A stretch of DNA of 64,000 nt from Usnea hakonensis. Taxonomy: Eukaryota; Ascomycota; Lecanoromycetes; Lecanorales; Parmeliaceae. Shown one piece after another: positions 1 to 12,265 of the stretch; within the stretch, counting starts at the first letter, position 1, and each line of letters begins with the position of its first letter. A program made the translations under genes and the position numbers. Location of the stretch: positions 357 through 64,356 of the forward strand of contig BLJB01000437.1 in assembly GCA_013423325.1 (NCBI GenBank), given 5' to 3'. The notes under the pieces are model-generated. The model worked only from the letters and a program-made list of their open reading frames with translations. It did not search any database and was not told the origin of the DNA.

Positions 1-2510
1 GCTGTGGATAGACTGGACCTCCACCTCCCGAATGAACAAAGCGTTCAATTCGATGACGACGATACTCTCGCCTTAGTACTAGGGGAGGAGGCCGAACGGG
101 AGACCAAATTAACGGCCTTCTTCAAGCTAAATCAGCTTCGTCGGGACTAAGCAGTACTAGGCGATCTTCTATATCCGGATATAATGAATGACCATATATG
201 GAAGAAGGATTCGAATCCAAAGTAGTAGAAACCGCGTTAAAGAGATACCAGAACGATCAGCCGTATACATTATATCAATCCCACTATAGGCGAACTCTTC
301 TATCTACGGTATCTTCTACTATACGTACCGAATCCTACATCATTCGAAGACCTCCTGACAGTGGATGATAACGCCCATCCTATATTCCATGCAGCATGCA
401 CGGCACGAGGCCTCCTCCTCCATGACTCCATGCCCGACGATACGTTGCGCGAATGCTCGGCCTGGCACGGTGGGAAGCTCCTACGGGGCCTTTATATATA
501 CCTCCTGCTGTATTCCGATATCGATAATACTCTGAATCTATGGAATAATCATAAAACGAGGTATGTGGATCGATTTAATTTGGTGGATCGAAGTGATTTA
601 ATGCCATAGCGGGAATATTACGGCGCTAAGGCGGTAATAAAACATATAGAAATCACTTTAGTATGGTATTGCGTATTTTTGCCCGCAAAGTAATCGCCGC
701 TAGCCGTTTAATTACCGTTTTCAGCCGCATTTACCATACATCTCCTCCCGCAAATAAATAGAATTATATGACTAACATGGTTTTTTTCAGCCTATCCGAT
801 GACTATATCTATAAACTGCAGCACGAATATACCTCCTTTACCCTCCCTAATAATACACCAGGCCAGCAAGCTATTGCCGAAGACTTCTGCCTCCATTTGA
901 TTCAGATTCGCCTCGAAGAAAACAACACTAGCACCACTAAAGACGTCAGTCTCAATGCCTTCGGCCTCCCAGCTGTCTAGCAGGAGTACGAATAGCACTA
1001 TAACGATGGGCGCAATCGCTTGCTATAGGAAGAGCATGACTATCAGATAGCTAATTGGGGCATTGACTAGGGGGTGTTAAACGACGCTCAGAAGATTGCT
1101 ACTGACGCTATTTATGGTACAGTCAATACTTAGAGCGGCCAGCTCTTCTTCCTAGACGGCTATGGGGGTACTGGGAAGACTATGCTTCAAAACACCGTGC
1201 TCAAGAGGGTGCGCTGTGACGGTAAGGTCGCCCTGGCTGTGGCTTCTTCGGGCATCGCCTCTATCCTCCTGAGTGGTGGGCGTACCGCTCATTCGCGGTT
1301 CAAGATTCTACTGAATGCCAATGCCATGTCCTCCTGTGCTGTGTCTCTTCGTTCGGATCTCGCTAAGCTGTTTACCAAAGCCGAACTTATTTTCTGGGAC
1401 GAGATCTCTATGCAGAATCGCTATGATATCGAGGCCGTCGACCGCATACTCCGGGACGTTCGCAAGGACGATCGACTATTCGGTGGAATAGCCACTTGCT
1501 TCTGTGGCGATTTCCGTCAGATCCTCCCGGTGGTTAAGGGTGCTGAGTCCGGTCGCATTACCTAGTCTACACTGAGGAGGTCATATCTTTGGAGCCATAT
1601 TCAGGTGTTACGCCTCACTGAAAATATGAGGCTGCGAAATCCGAATCTCACCGAACAAGGCCGTGCCGACATGGAGCTGTTCGCTCAGGATCTACTAGAT
1701 GTGGGCAATGGTACTGCACCGAGTACCGGGGGACGTGATGCTGCTAACTGGCATACCGGGTAGCCGAAAGAAGAAGAGGATACGATCCCTGGCCTCATTC
1801 AGGCTGTCTACAAAGACCTTGGTCCTCACCAGCCACGTGCCTTCTATACGGCTAGAGCCATCCTTACTACCCTCAATAAAAACGTGGCTGATATCAACCG
1901 CCAGGTCCTCGATCAGTTTCCTGGCATGAAGACCGTGTACAACAGCCGGGACGAGGTCGTTAACGAGGAGGACAGCGCCCTACTTCCTACCGAAGTCATA
2001 AATATATTCGAACCGGTCTCATTGCCACCGCATTATTTGGAGCTGAAAAAGGACTATCCGGTCATACTGCTACGGAATTTGGAATAGAAGGCCGGCCTAT
2101 ACAATAGTACGCGTCTATAAGTGAGGCATATCGGTGTTACTACACTCGATATACATATCCTTGGTAGTAACCATAACGGTGAACGGCATTTCATACCACG
2201 AATACCTCTCGCTCCGCCTAAGTCGAATAAGTTACATATACCGTTTCGGCGATACTAGTTCCCAGTCCGCCTTGCATTCGCCATGACTATTAATAAGTCC
2301 CAAGGCCAGTCTCTATAGCATGTTGGCGTCTCTCTATAGCCCGAGCCATTCGCCTATAACCAATTGTATATAGCCTTAAGCCGAGTTACCAGCAAGGCCA
2401 GCCTCTATATCGTATACCCAGGTACACTACCTCGGAAGCAGCCCTATCCACCCATGGCTATAGGTAAATGCATCAGGAACAAGGTCATCAAGCAGGTGTT
2501 ACTACTATGA
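1..2510 (+). pseudogene. Helitron helicase (Pif1-like), degraded, 5' end outside window
   Basis: This is the C-terminal part of a Helitron Rep/helicase polyprotein, the enzyme of rolling-circle transposition; the Rep nuclease part would lie left of position 1. Readable blocks on the plus strand include a conserved stretch before the helicase (361-609), a Walker A motif GYGGTGKT just before 1,182, Walker B FWDEIS near 1,400, the CGDFRQILPV block near 1,510, and the Pif1/RecD-type end with TINKSQGQSL and YIALSRV near 2,285-2,390. The frame is broken by about a dozen stops, almost all TAG where the family has Gln or Trp, and by at least one frameshift near 1,700. Roughly 160 bp at 605-768 that do not match helicase separate two blocks. 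The gene is clearly dead. Confidence 0.85.
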
Positions 2511-2513
2511 GGA

Positions 2514-2580
2514 GGGTCAGGAGGATAAGGAGGATAAGGAGGATAAGGAGGATAAGGAGGATCAGGAGGATAAAGAGGAG
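2514..2580 (+). repeat. 9-bp tandem repeat (AGGAGGATA)n
   Basis: Six to seven imperfect copies of a purine-rich 9-mer lie just after the stop of the Helitron helicase relic. Copies differ mainly by TCAGG versus TAAGG. No function is seen. Confidence 0.8.
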
Positions 2581-2795
2581 CATGAATACGGTCTATAAGG
2601 CTACTGGATCGTAATGTAGAAAGCAGCCAATCACGTCTCGCATAGACTCTCCAGTATCTACTCCTAATTTACTACTAGCATTGGTGAGAAGGCTAGATTA
2701 TGGTAATATCGCATTACTACCAAATATGCGATAAAAAAAAGTAACACCAATTTCGGTATTTTTCACCAATTTCGGTGTTTTTTCGGCCTATAAAT

Positions 2796-2825
2796 CATGA
2801 AATTTTTTCATGGGCCTAAACTTGT
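2796..2825 (+). other. Putative Helitron 3' terminus with hairpin
   Basis: CATGAAA-TTT-TTTCATG forms a perfect stem-loop at 2,796-2,812 and is followed by GGGCCTAAACTTGT-like sequence. The same block with matched stem changes (CACGAAA/TTTCGTG) occurs at 47,684-47,713, which suggests selection for the hairpin within one element family. Confidence 0.55.
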
Positions 2826-2999
2826 AAATTATATAAATATAAATTATAACCTTCTACCCCTTTATTCGAGTAAATAATATACCCTCCCCCCCCCTAGGTA
2901 AAAGACGGATAGTAAGAGTAATATTAGTAATAAAGGAGGTAATTTTTTTTTTTTTAACTAAGTTAACGCGGTATAATTTTCCGCCTCGGTTTATTATAT

Positions 3000-5900
3000 A
3001 AATATTCTATATTTTATAAAAATATAGTTTTTTAAAAACTTTTTTCTATAAAGTAACGAGTATATACCAAATTTTAAGTAAAATAAGATTAAAGGATATA
3101 TATAAGAGTATATAAATATAAATAGTATAAATACTCTAAATATAATATAAATAGTAAATACTCTAAATACTATATAAGATCCTATAAGGCCTAATAGGCT
3201 AATCTATAATAAATAGTAGATTACTCTAGTAGTAATAGTAGTAGTAGGCCTAGTAAATAAGTAGAAAAGTATCTAAAGCTTATACTAGAAAACTCCTATA
3301 TAAGAAGGTATAGTAAGTAAATAAAAAAGTACCCAAAGTTTACTAGCCGTTAATAGTATACAAATACTAGAGCTTTAGAAACTAAAGGGAAGTCTACTAA
3401 GTATAGACTAATTAATTAGGCTAATAAGAAAGAAAAAGAAAAGGATTAATTAATAGCTAATAATATATAAAAGCTAGAGCTTAAAGGGAAGTCTATAGAG
3501 TATAGACTAATTAATAAGCTTTAAAGGGCTAATATTAGGACTCTATAGATCTAATAGATTACCCGATTAATTACCTAAAAGGCGGGAACTAATTATAAAT
3601 TATACTACTACTATAAATAGAAAGTAAGATACTTCTATATATTAAGAGTAGAAAGTAGTTTAAAATTATTATAAATATAATTTAAGATTAAATAGAATAT
3701 AAAAGGTTTTAAATTTATCTCTATAAAGTACCTTTATAAGTCTATTAATAATCTACTTATTAGTCGGGATATATTTAAAGTCTATCTAGTTATTATTAAT
3801 TTATCCTTATATCTAATAGTATTAGATATTAATATATTTAGTATAGCTATAATATAAAGGATTCTTTATAAGTATAATAATACCTTAATTATTATTATAG
3901 ATAATAATAGTTTAGAGATCCCCCTTAAAATAAATTTCCCTTAAAAGTCTCTTTAACTAGATAGCCTCTTTAGCGGTTTAGATCTAACTAATATACTTAG
4001 CCTTATATATTAATAATATAATAGTAGCTTAATATTTAGAAGACTAGCTAATAGTCCTATTTTCTAGATTATAAATATAGTTTAAGATTAATTTATAAAT
4101 AGTATAATTATTAGTCTAATTAAAGTCTATATAGTCTATTAGATCTTAAAGTAAATCTTAGTAGATAAGGTACTATATTACTATTAATTATAAATATCTA
4201 AAGATACGTTTAATAATAGAGTAGTAAGCCTTAGTAGAATTAGAAAAAAAGCGGGATATAATAAAAATAGTAAAAATAATATCTAGTCTAGTACCTAGTA
4301 TAGCGTATATAAGGGAGTTAATAGTAGACTAGTAAGTCTATTATAAATTAGTAGAGATTACGTATTCTTCTTTAATAGATAGAGAACGAGAGGTAATTTC
4401 TATAAATATAGATTAAGATTTAGACTCCTATATTCTATAAATATATAAAAAGTATTTAATATAGATTAATTAACTAAGATAGAGAGTATAATTTATATAA
4501 TTCTAAATAATAGCTATATACGCCTAAATCGCTTATTTTAAATTTAGTATAGAGAGTATCTTTAAGGCGCTAAATATCTTTTCTAACTAGACTAGTAATT
4601 AGAATATTATTTATATAAAGAGTAATAATTAAGCTAGTCTTAAAGTCTATAAAGACGCTAAAGTCTATATTAATAGAAATAAGGCTATTCTTTTATATAT
4701 AGATAATAAAAGTATTATACTAAATATAAAAAGATTATTTAAAACTATAAAGTACCTTTCTAAATTTATATATATAAGTAGAATATTTTAGATCTATAAA
4801 ACTAATAGGCTACTTTATATAGATTTTTTCTTTAATATAATTATAAAGAAAAGTAGTCTTAATATCTATCTACTCTAAATTCTAGTTCTTAGTAGTAGCT
4901 AAAATAAAGATAGCCTTATATAATATAGACTTAATTATAGTAGTAAAGATTTTATTAAAGTCTAAGCCCTCTCGCTATTTAAAACTATATATAATCTAAT
5001 AGGCTTTATATTAAGTAACCTCTCCCTTTAGACTATATTTAATAATATAGACCTAGTATTTATATAAGATAATACGGCCTTTTAGTAGATCTATTAGCTT
5101 CTATATATTATTCTCTTATAGAAAATTAATTTTATTAAATATACTATTTTTCTATTTTTTCCTAAAAGGGCTCGTAATCGCTTCCTTATAATTCTTTAGT
5201 TTATAAGGCTCTATATTTAAAGTCTAAATAATTAAAGTAAATAGAAAGAATAGATTTAATAAGAGACTTTTTTATAAAACTATATATAAATAGTTTAAAT
5301 ATAGATTCCTATATAGAGTTAGGGTAGACCCTTATAAAATTAGAGTAGATTTAGGCGTTAAGATAGAAGTAGATACTCTAGAGTTATAAGTAGTAGGGGG
5401 TATTAGCTTTAGAATAGTTAAAATAATATATAATAGAGGCTAAACTAGCTTATTTAGATCTAAGTTATCTATAGAAAAGATAGTTATTATTAATAAAGAT
5501 AATTTATTTTCCTTTATAAAAACTAGTATAATTTTAGATAATATAGTTTTAAATAAAATACTATTTTTCTTAAATCCCTAGATAACTTTAGCTAATTATA
5601 TAATAGTACTATATAAGTATTCTATAAATATAATTATCTTTATAGCTAATAAAGACTCTCTTACTAATATACTTCTAACCTTTTTTCTAGCTAGTCGTAA
5701 GTTTCCTTAATATTATATAGTCTAGGGTTCTAATATAGTATAGATAAGAGATCCTTAATCTATAGTCAATTATAGACTTATAAGAAATAAGTTTATATCC
5801 CGTAATAAAACTATAATTATAAAGATAATTAGTAGTAATTATAAGCTTAATCTAGTAGATCTAGTTAAACTTAATATTCTTAATAATAGTATTAATTATA

Positions 5901-8616
5901 TTAAATAATATCTAGTTTAATTATTTAGCTACTCTATTTATTTTAAAGTTACCCGATTAGATTAGCTTTTATATAATCCTATAATCTATATAATAGATAT
6001 TAAAATTATAGTCTTTATACTCTCTACTATAATTAGTATATAAATACCTAACTTTAATATCTTTATACTTATTATAAGTCTAGTAGTATTTAAAAGTAGG
6101 GAAAGTTTTATTTTTAGATTTAATAATTTCGACTTCTAAGCGCTTTATCTAGTTATCTAAAAAGATAATAAAATACTTATCTCTATTATAATTATATAGT
6201 ATAATAAGATTATAGATATTATTATAAATTAGCTCGTATTCCCTATATATCGAATAAATATAGAATTTATAGGGGGTATTTTTAGCTTTCTTTATTATAT
6301 ATAGAGTATAAGGCTCTTTATTAATAAATTCCTTTATTAGGTTTATACCTTTAGATAACTTAGCTAGTTTTTTTATATTCTAATATTTTAAATACTCTAA
6401 ATAGGCGTACTATAGTTTAACTATTTTATTATTAATCTTTCGCGGTAATATATTATTATTAGTATCTATATTAATATTCGAGCTAGAAGATTTAGAATCT
6501 AAATTACTAGAAATAATAATAAGATTATTTACTAGATTAGTATATTCTTTAGTATTTAATATATTATAGAGTATAATAATTTTTATCTATTATAAATCTA
6601 TTAGCGTTAGCTTAATTTTAAAAGATATTAGAGAAGATTTAAACTTTTATATATAAAAATAATAGAGGTTATTTTCTTATAACTATACTATAAGGCTAAA
6701 TTAATTAATCTTAATATTATTAGAGATAAACTTAATAGACGCGCTACCTCGTATAAGCTAATTAAGGGATATAAAATTAAGAGGGAGATTAAATAAATAA
6801 AGAATATTAATAAAAAAGATATCTTTTTTTTAATTATTTTTAATTATATTAATATATACTTTTCTAATACTAATTAGTATTAGTTCCCTAGAGATATTAC
6901 TAATTAGGTATATATTATTTATAGTAGGATCTAGAAGATAATACTTAATAAATATATTATAATTTAAAGTTAAATATTATAAATAATTATAATTTAAAGT
7001 CTATCTATCTAGACTTATATTTTTTTCTATATAGTATACGATATAGATCTTTACTTTAGAGGAGTTATATTAGGGGTATTTATTTCTTCTACTCTTTTCC
7101 TTTCTCTTCTATTTAGAGTTAGAGTTATTATTTAATAATTTATCTTTATCCTTATTCTTTTCTTCTTAGAATTTAGCGTTACTAGTAAATTAATTATATT
7201 TATCTTTAATATAATATATCTTCTTATAATATAAATAATACTTAACGAGCTTTTAAATTATATATAAATTTAGGCCGAGAGCGATACCCTTTTAAAGATC
7301 TATAATAATAAATTACTCTAAATTACTATTATAAGGATAAAAAGCTAAATCTTTAATATTATATTAAATTATAATAAAAATATAGTTCGACTCGATACTC
7401 TTAGAGAATAAATTAGCTAGGGTTTATAAAAAGCGATTAATAATATACTTTAAAAAATAAGTAAACTTAGTTTATTCTTTATTTATTAATTTATAGATCT
7501 AGATATAATAAGTAAAATAGGCTTTATACGCTTTATCTAAACTATTATAAAAGAGATAGATAAGAATATTAGTTTCCTACTTTAAAAAAGGGGATATATT
7601 AATTATTTTAATATAAATATTTTTAAATTAGATTATAAAATTAGCTATATCCTTATATAAGGAGAGATTTAAACTAAGTAACTAGTAATATAGATTATTA
7701 AGAGTATCTAACCCTTTAGACTTATTATCTAAAAGAACTTTCTTCTATAGATTATATATATTTATAATATACTCTATATTTATAAGAATATTATTATTTA
7801 GATAACTCTAGATAGTATTAGCTACTAATTTATAATTAAGTTCCTATTTAGTTATCTAGTTATTAGTAGTAATAATTACTATATTTATAATAATTATTTA
7901 CTCTATAATTACTAGATAATCTTTATTTTTACGCTTAGTATATTTAAAAAGAAGTATTAAAATTAGATATTAATATATTTTATACTTCTAAAGTTAAAGA
8001 CCTTTAAATAATTTAAGTTTAATAATATAAAGGGGGATTCTATAGAATTTATTTATAATAATATTAGTAGCTAATTTTAATATAATATAGAATCTAGTTC
8101 TAGAGTATTCTTTAGAATATAAAGGGATTAGATATTTATAAGGGAAAAGTTAAAGATAACTAGCTATATAATATTATTATAAAAATCTTAATTATTAATA
8201 AACTCTAATAATAACTCTTAGGTTAACTAATTAGGAGTTATAGAGTAGTTAGACTTATAGACTAGTATATAATCACGTCTCTTACTTTCTAGATAATAAT
8301 AAGGCTTATTTAACGCCTTATTATAGAGTAGGAAATTACGCTTAAAGATATAATAATTATATTAAATAATATTATACTCGATACGAAAGTCTTATTAAGA
8401 GGCTAAGAGAGGTAGCCTAGAGCTAAAAAAAGTTAAAAAGATCTTACGTTTTTAATATAATAATATAAAGACGCTTAGTAATATCTTTTTTAAAAATACT
8501 TTAATAACTAGAATATATACTTTATAGTCTAAGACCCCGCTTAAAAGTATAGAGAGGTTTTAGTATACTCTAAATTAAAATAAGGGTAGGAGAAAGATAA
8601 GTATATAAATATTTAT
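3000..8616 (-). mobile_element. Ty1/copia retrotransposon relic, heavily RIP-mutated
   Basis: The stretch is extremely AT-rich and nearly devoid of CpA outside TA-rich words. Translation of the minus strand through its many TAG/TAA stops still shows the copia order. Integrase lies at about 6,440-5,950: an LAKLSKGI block, then a YFIIFLDN core-like block, then SREYKDYNF. Reverse transcriptase lies at about 4,880-4,660: KTTFLYNYIKEKIYI, then the KVLYSFK block that matches the family's YGLKQ region. The gag region would be about 8,200-7,000 and RNase H about 4,200-3,600, both too decayed to read. No LTRs could be delimited. It is interrupted or ended by the LINE at 8,630. Confidence 0.75.
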
Positions 8617-8629
8617 TATAATAAAAGGT
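8617..8629. repeat. LINE target-site duplication, left copy
   Basis: TATAATAAAAGGT at 8,617-8,629 is repeated exactly at 10,156-10,168, directly flanking the LINE fragment. Confidence 0.85.
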
Positions 8630-10155
8630 TGGATTGGATTGGATTGGAATTCATACTCATGTCTATCTAACTATGTGAAAGATAATTACGGGAATCTCTA
8701 TAGTAATAGTATAAGGAAAACCTTCGTAGTATTACTACTACTAGGGTAAAAAACCTTACCGTACTCCTACTTGTCTCTACGGTTTTAAGTCTATATACTA
8801 CCTGTCACGAGCGGTCCCTACCTCTCAACACATGGTTATCAAGGCCAGGTGCCTAATCGGGACTAGTGGCTTGGCATAGCTTCTCTGCCTACATATACTG
8901 GTCCTCCTACTTACATAGATCGGTAGTCTTATTATCTTAGCTATTATACCTGCATGATATTACCTCTGCACCGGTCCTGACACTACCTTCGATTGCTACC
9001 GCTCGGTACTCTCTGCGCTCGTGCCCCTCTACCTTCTCTATATCGATACTAGCGCCCCTTAGGCCGCTCCCCCCCTATATAACTAGTCTTTTACTAGGGA
9101 ATATTAGCCTAGGAGGCTAGACTAAATTAGCTATCTAGTTAACGCCCTCGCCTCTTTTAGAATAATTAGTATTCTCCGTAGATTACTAGTTCCCGTAGAT
9201 TCTAGAAGTACTAGTCTAGATTATCCTACCCTTAGATAGAAGATAAGGATATATTTAGTATCCTATTTCGGCTAGCCGTATTCGTAGCTAGCTATATAGA
9301 TACCCGGGACCTTACGATAGAAGAGGAACTATACTAGCCCGATCTTCTCTATTCGTATCTAAATTAGGGCGGAGCTTTCGGCTTTTGCGAGGTTATAGTA
9401 AAGTGTTCTCCTCGTTTTCTAGTCTTCGGGTCCCTAAGCTAGTATCCTCTAATCTTCGGGTATACCCGTGCGGTAGCCTTCCTATAGGGTGCGCTAGGCT
9501 ATATTACCCTAGCCCCGTACTCTTCCTCTTATTGCTTCCGTCTCCTTCCTTTCTCTCTTCCCTACGTCGTATTGCTCCTACCCTCTCCTAGGGAGGGCCC
9601 CCTCGGCCCACGAGCTCTTCTCTATCGCAGGTACCGGAGGTGCTTTTACCCTACGACCTCGTTTCCCCCGGAGTACTCTGCGGATGCGTGCGTTTCCGAT
9701 TTTCGTGACCTCGTGTACGCCCCTAAGGGCTTGGTGACGGAGGACCGCTAGGTCCAAAGAGACTTGTATAGGGGGAATACCCGTCTCTACTTCTAGTTCC
9801 CTAGTGCTTGTCGCCTTGTACGCTCCCGAGACGTATCTTAGGTACTTATTCTGGGTTATCCCTAGCTGTCTTCCTGGTGTCTTTGTTGCTCCTCGCGTAC
9901 CCGCCGGGTTGTACCAGATAGCCGCCGCGTATGTCATCGCCGGCCGAATAACGGCCTGATATACCGTACGTGCTCGGTTTAGTGTTGTTCCCCATATCGA
10001 GGCTGCCGTCATTGATAACGCGAGGCATTGGGACGCTATCTTGGCTTTTACCTTCTTGAGGTGGGGGCCCCACCTCAGTTTTCCATCCACGTGCAGGCCT
10101 AGGACCCGTATACTACCCCTTGGCTCTGTGACTGTTGCTCCTAGGTCTACTACGG
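8630..10155 (-). mobile_element. 5'-truncated Tad-like LINE insertion
   Basis: This 1,526-bp non-LTR retrotransposon fragment lies in minus orientation. It starts abruptly at 10,155 inside the reverse-transcriptase C-terminal region and ends at 8,630 in a pentanucleotide tail (TGGAT repeats on the plus strand, 8,630-8,646). Both the internal 5' truncation and the simple-repeat 3' tail are expected from target-primed reverse transcription. A perfect 13-bp duplication flanks it. Base composition is much less AT-rich than the relics on either side, although 9,060-9,370 looks partly mutated. Confidence 0.85.
9578..10155 (-). pseudogene. LINE reverse transcriptase, C-terminal fragment
   Basis: About 190 codons are open on the minus strand from the truncation point at 10,155 to a stop at 9,578. 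The reading starts TVVDLGATVTEPRG and continues through VLGLHVDGKLRWGPHLKKV, typical of the C-terminal end of Tad-clade LINE reverse transcriptases. It then runs through RARTVYQAVIRPAMTYAAA-type thumb sequence and the ELEVETGIPPIQ block. The RNase H domain that usually follows is not recognisable in 9,577-8,650. The YxDD palm motif is upstream of the truncation and therefore absent, so this copy cannot be active. Confidence 0.8.
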
Positions 10156-10168
10156 TATAATAAAAGGT
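10156..10168. repeat. LINE target-site duplication, right copy
   Basis: Exact 13-bp match to 8,617-8,629. Confidence 0.85.
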
Positions 10169-11107
10169 ATTATTAATTAAAATTACTAATTTTTCTAATT
10201 TAGATAATAATAAAGAAGTAGGATCTAGAAGGATATTTTAAGATCTTTTATATCTAATAGAAGCTAGTAATTTTACTTCTAAAAAGTATTAACTAGGTAA
10301 CCTATTAACTAGATAATTATTAGTTTCTATAGTAGCTTAATATTTCGCGCGAATAAAATATAGTAGATCTATTATTATTATTATTTATAATTTAAATAAA
10401 TATCTTTAGCTTCTATTACTATAGGATTACTACCGTATAGCTATTAACTTAATATTAGCGCATTCTATAGGCGGAATCGATATTATTTAAGCGCTTAGCT
10501 AATTTAGTTCTACTAAGTTAGCTCTAATATCCTAGCCCCTTTATTTTTAGGGTATTAAGGCCTATAGAGGTAGTAATAATAATATTAAAATCTAAGGGAG
10601 AATATTACGCTATAAGTATATCTTATTATTTAGAGGTTTATAGTAATAGAGAAGTTTATATAATATAATTTAATTTAAATTTAGTATTATTAATTTTATG
10701 TCTATACCGGGAGACTTTATAACTACTCCCCTATAATAATATATACTTAGTTAATAAGCTAGCCGGGAATAAGATAATATATAAATAAATACCCTACGAT
10801 CCGGGCTTATAATCTATTAAAATAGTAGGTAGAATACTTAGTTAATTAGATCTACTAAGAGTATCTAAATATATATAGTAATACTAAGCCTCGGTAAACC
10901 TTTCTACTTTAGCTAATAATAGATTTCGCTACTACATTCACTTTCAACATTTATTAACTATTTTATTAATCTATAACTAAATTACTTTATTTCGGAAGCG
11001 TTAGAATAATATAATATTATATATATAATAGATATACTCTTTTAAGATATACGAATATACCTTCTAAAGGGGGGGGATAATATTACGAGTATAACTACTT
11101 ATAGGGC

Positions 11108-11263
11108 TAAAGGAGATATATAATCTTCTTTCTATTTAAGTTTAGCGTCTTAGTATCTCTTTACCTATATATCTTTTTTATATCTATATATAGATTTTAC
11201 CTCCTTATTAATTAAATCCTAGTTATATACTACTATTAACTTAATCTAGTTATAGTTCTAATA
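11108..11263 (+). repeat. LTR-like direct repeat, left copy
   Basis: It runs from TAAAGGAGATATATAATCTT through a CTATATATAGATTTTACCTCC segment (split here for length) to TAATCTAGTTATAG. The right copy at 12,222-12,455 is colinear but interrupted by a 70-bp unit. Confidence 0.7.
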
Positions 11264-11554
11264 CTATAGTTATTTATCCTTCGCCTAAGGCCCCTATACT
11301 TTCTATATATCGAATATAGCCGAGTAGAAAGCCGTACTAATACTAATAAGCGAGGTATAGTATAAGGCCGAGAATTAAGATATACTAATAAGATATATTA
11401 CTAAGGTATATAGTCGAGTCTCTAGAAAATCGTATAGTATATAGGCGTGGAATTAAAGAGAGGGTACTTCTACTTTTAGGTATACTCTTTATAATAGTCT
11501 CGGTATTATCCTCTATAGTAGCCTAGTATAGTAGCTCTTACTCTTACTTCTTCG

Positions 11555-11624
11555 TAGTAATCTTTATATTTTCTTTATCTTTTACCTCCTCTTTTGGTGC
11601 CTTATACGGAGTAGGTAGAGTAGA
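11555..11624 (+). repeat. 70-bp unit, copy A
   Basis: It starts TAGTAATCTTTATATTTTC and ends GAGTAGGTAGAGTAGA. It matches 12,354-12,423 at 69 of 70 positions; the one difference is G versus A inside TTTTGGTRCC. Confidence 0.85.
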
Positions 11625-11684
11625 TTATCGAGTAGTATAGTAATATCGATAGGCCTAGTAAAAGGGTCGATTTAACTACTAGTT

Positions 11685-11787
11685 ATTAATATAGGTATAT
11701 CGTCTAGTAAGGTACTAGCCGTTAATATAAATATATCGTCTAGTAAGGTACTAGCCGTTAATATAAGTATACTATCTAGTAGGGTCC
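11685..11787 (+). repeat. 36-bp tandem repeat, about 2.8 copies
   Basis: Units run from TTAATATA(G/A)(G/A)TATAT through CGTCTAGTAAGGTACTAGCC. The third copy is diverged and truncated. Confidence 0.75.
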
Positions 11788-12140
11788 TTCTAAATACGTT
11801 AAATCTAATAGCCGCTTCGGAAGTAGAGTATTAAATAGTACTCGATAACGCGAGTATATAAGAGGACCGGCTTAGAGCGTTATACTATTAGAATTTAGTA
11901 TAGGCTTTATATATAACTAGTAGATATCCACTAGATCTCTACTATATTTATAATAGTAACCGTAGTATTACTACTATCTATTACGGAATATTAATAACTA
12001 GTATTATATAATATAGTAATAGTAATAATATATATAGAAGAAAGAGTATCTATAGGAAGAATCCTCCTTATAGTCGAAGTACTAAGGCTCGCTAAGCCCT
12101 ATAAGGCTCCGCATATATCCTATAGAGGATATCCGTAATA

Positions 12141-12265
12141 AAGGCGCTAAACCCGAATAGAAAGAAAGTTACGTGTCTTCTTTAGCCCTACAAGTAGTTA
12201 TACTCGTAATATTTATAAGATTAAAGGAGATATATAATCTTTTTTCTATTCGGGTTTAGCGCCTT
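12141..12265. repeat. Foldback (inverted repeat) inside LTR-like debris
   Basis: AAGGCGCTAAACCCGAATAG at 12,141 pairs with its reverse complement ending GGGTTTAGCGCCTT at about 12,263. The arm is at least 22 bp and the loop about 80 bp. Sequence 12,181-12,215 is an inverted copy of 11,079-11,111. Confidence 0.7.

Larger units (their letters stand above)
1..2825 (+). mobile_element. Helitron relic (3' part)
   Basis: The helicase pseudogene is followed by about 300 bp of non-coding tail. The tail holds a 9-bp tandem repeat, two copies of a CACCAATTTCGG(T)-like motif around 2,742-2,780, and a perfect 7-bp-stem hairpin at 2,796-2,812 that sits 13 nt before the proposed 3' end. Helitrons characteristically carry a short hairpin about 10-12 nt upstream of the 3' terminus, so the end is placed at about 2,825. 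A second copy of this terminus at 47,684-47,713 supports the boundary. The left end lies outside the window. Confidence 0.65.
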
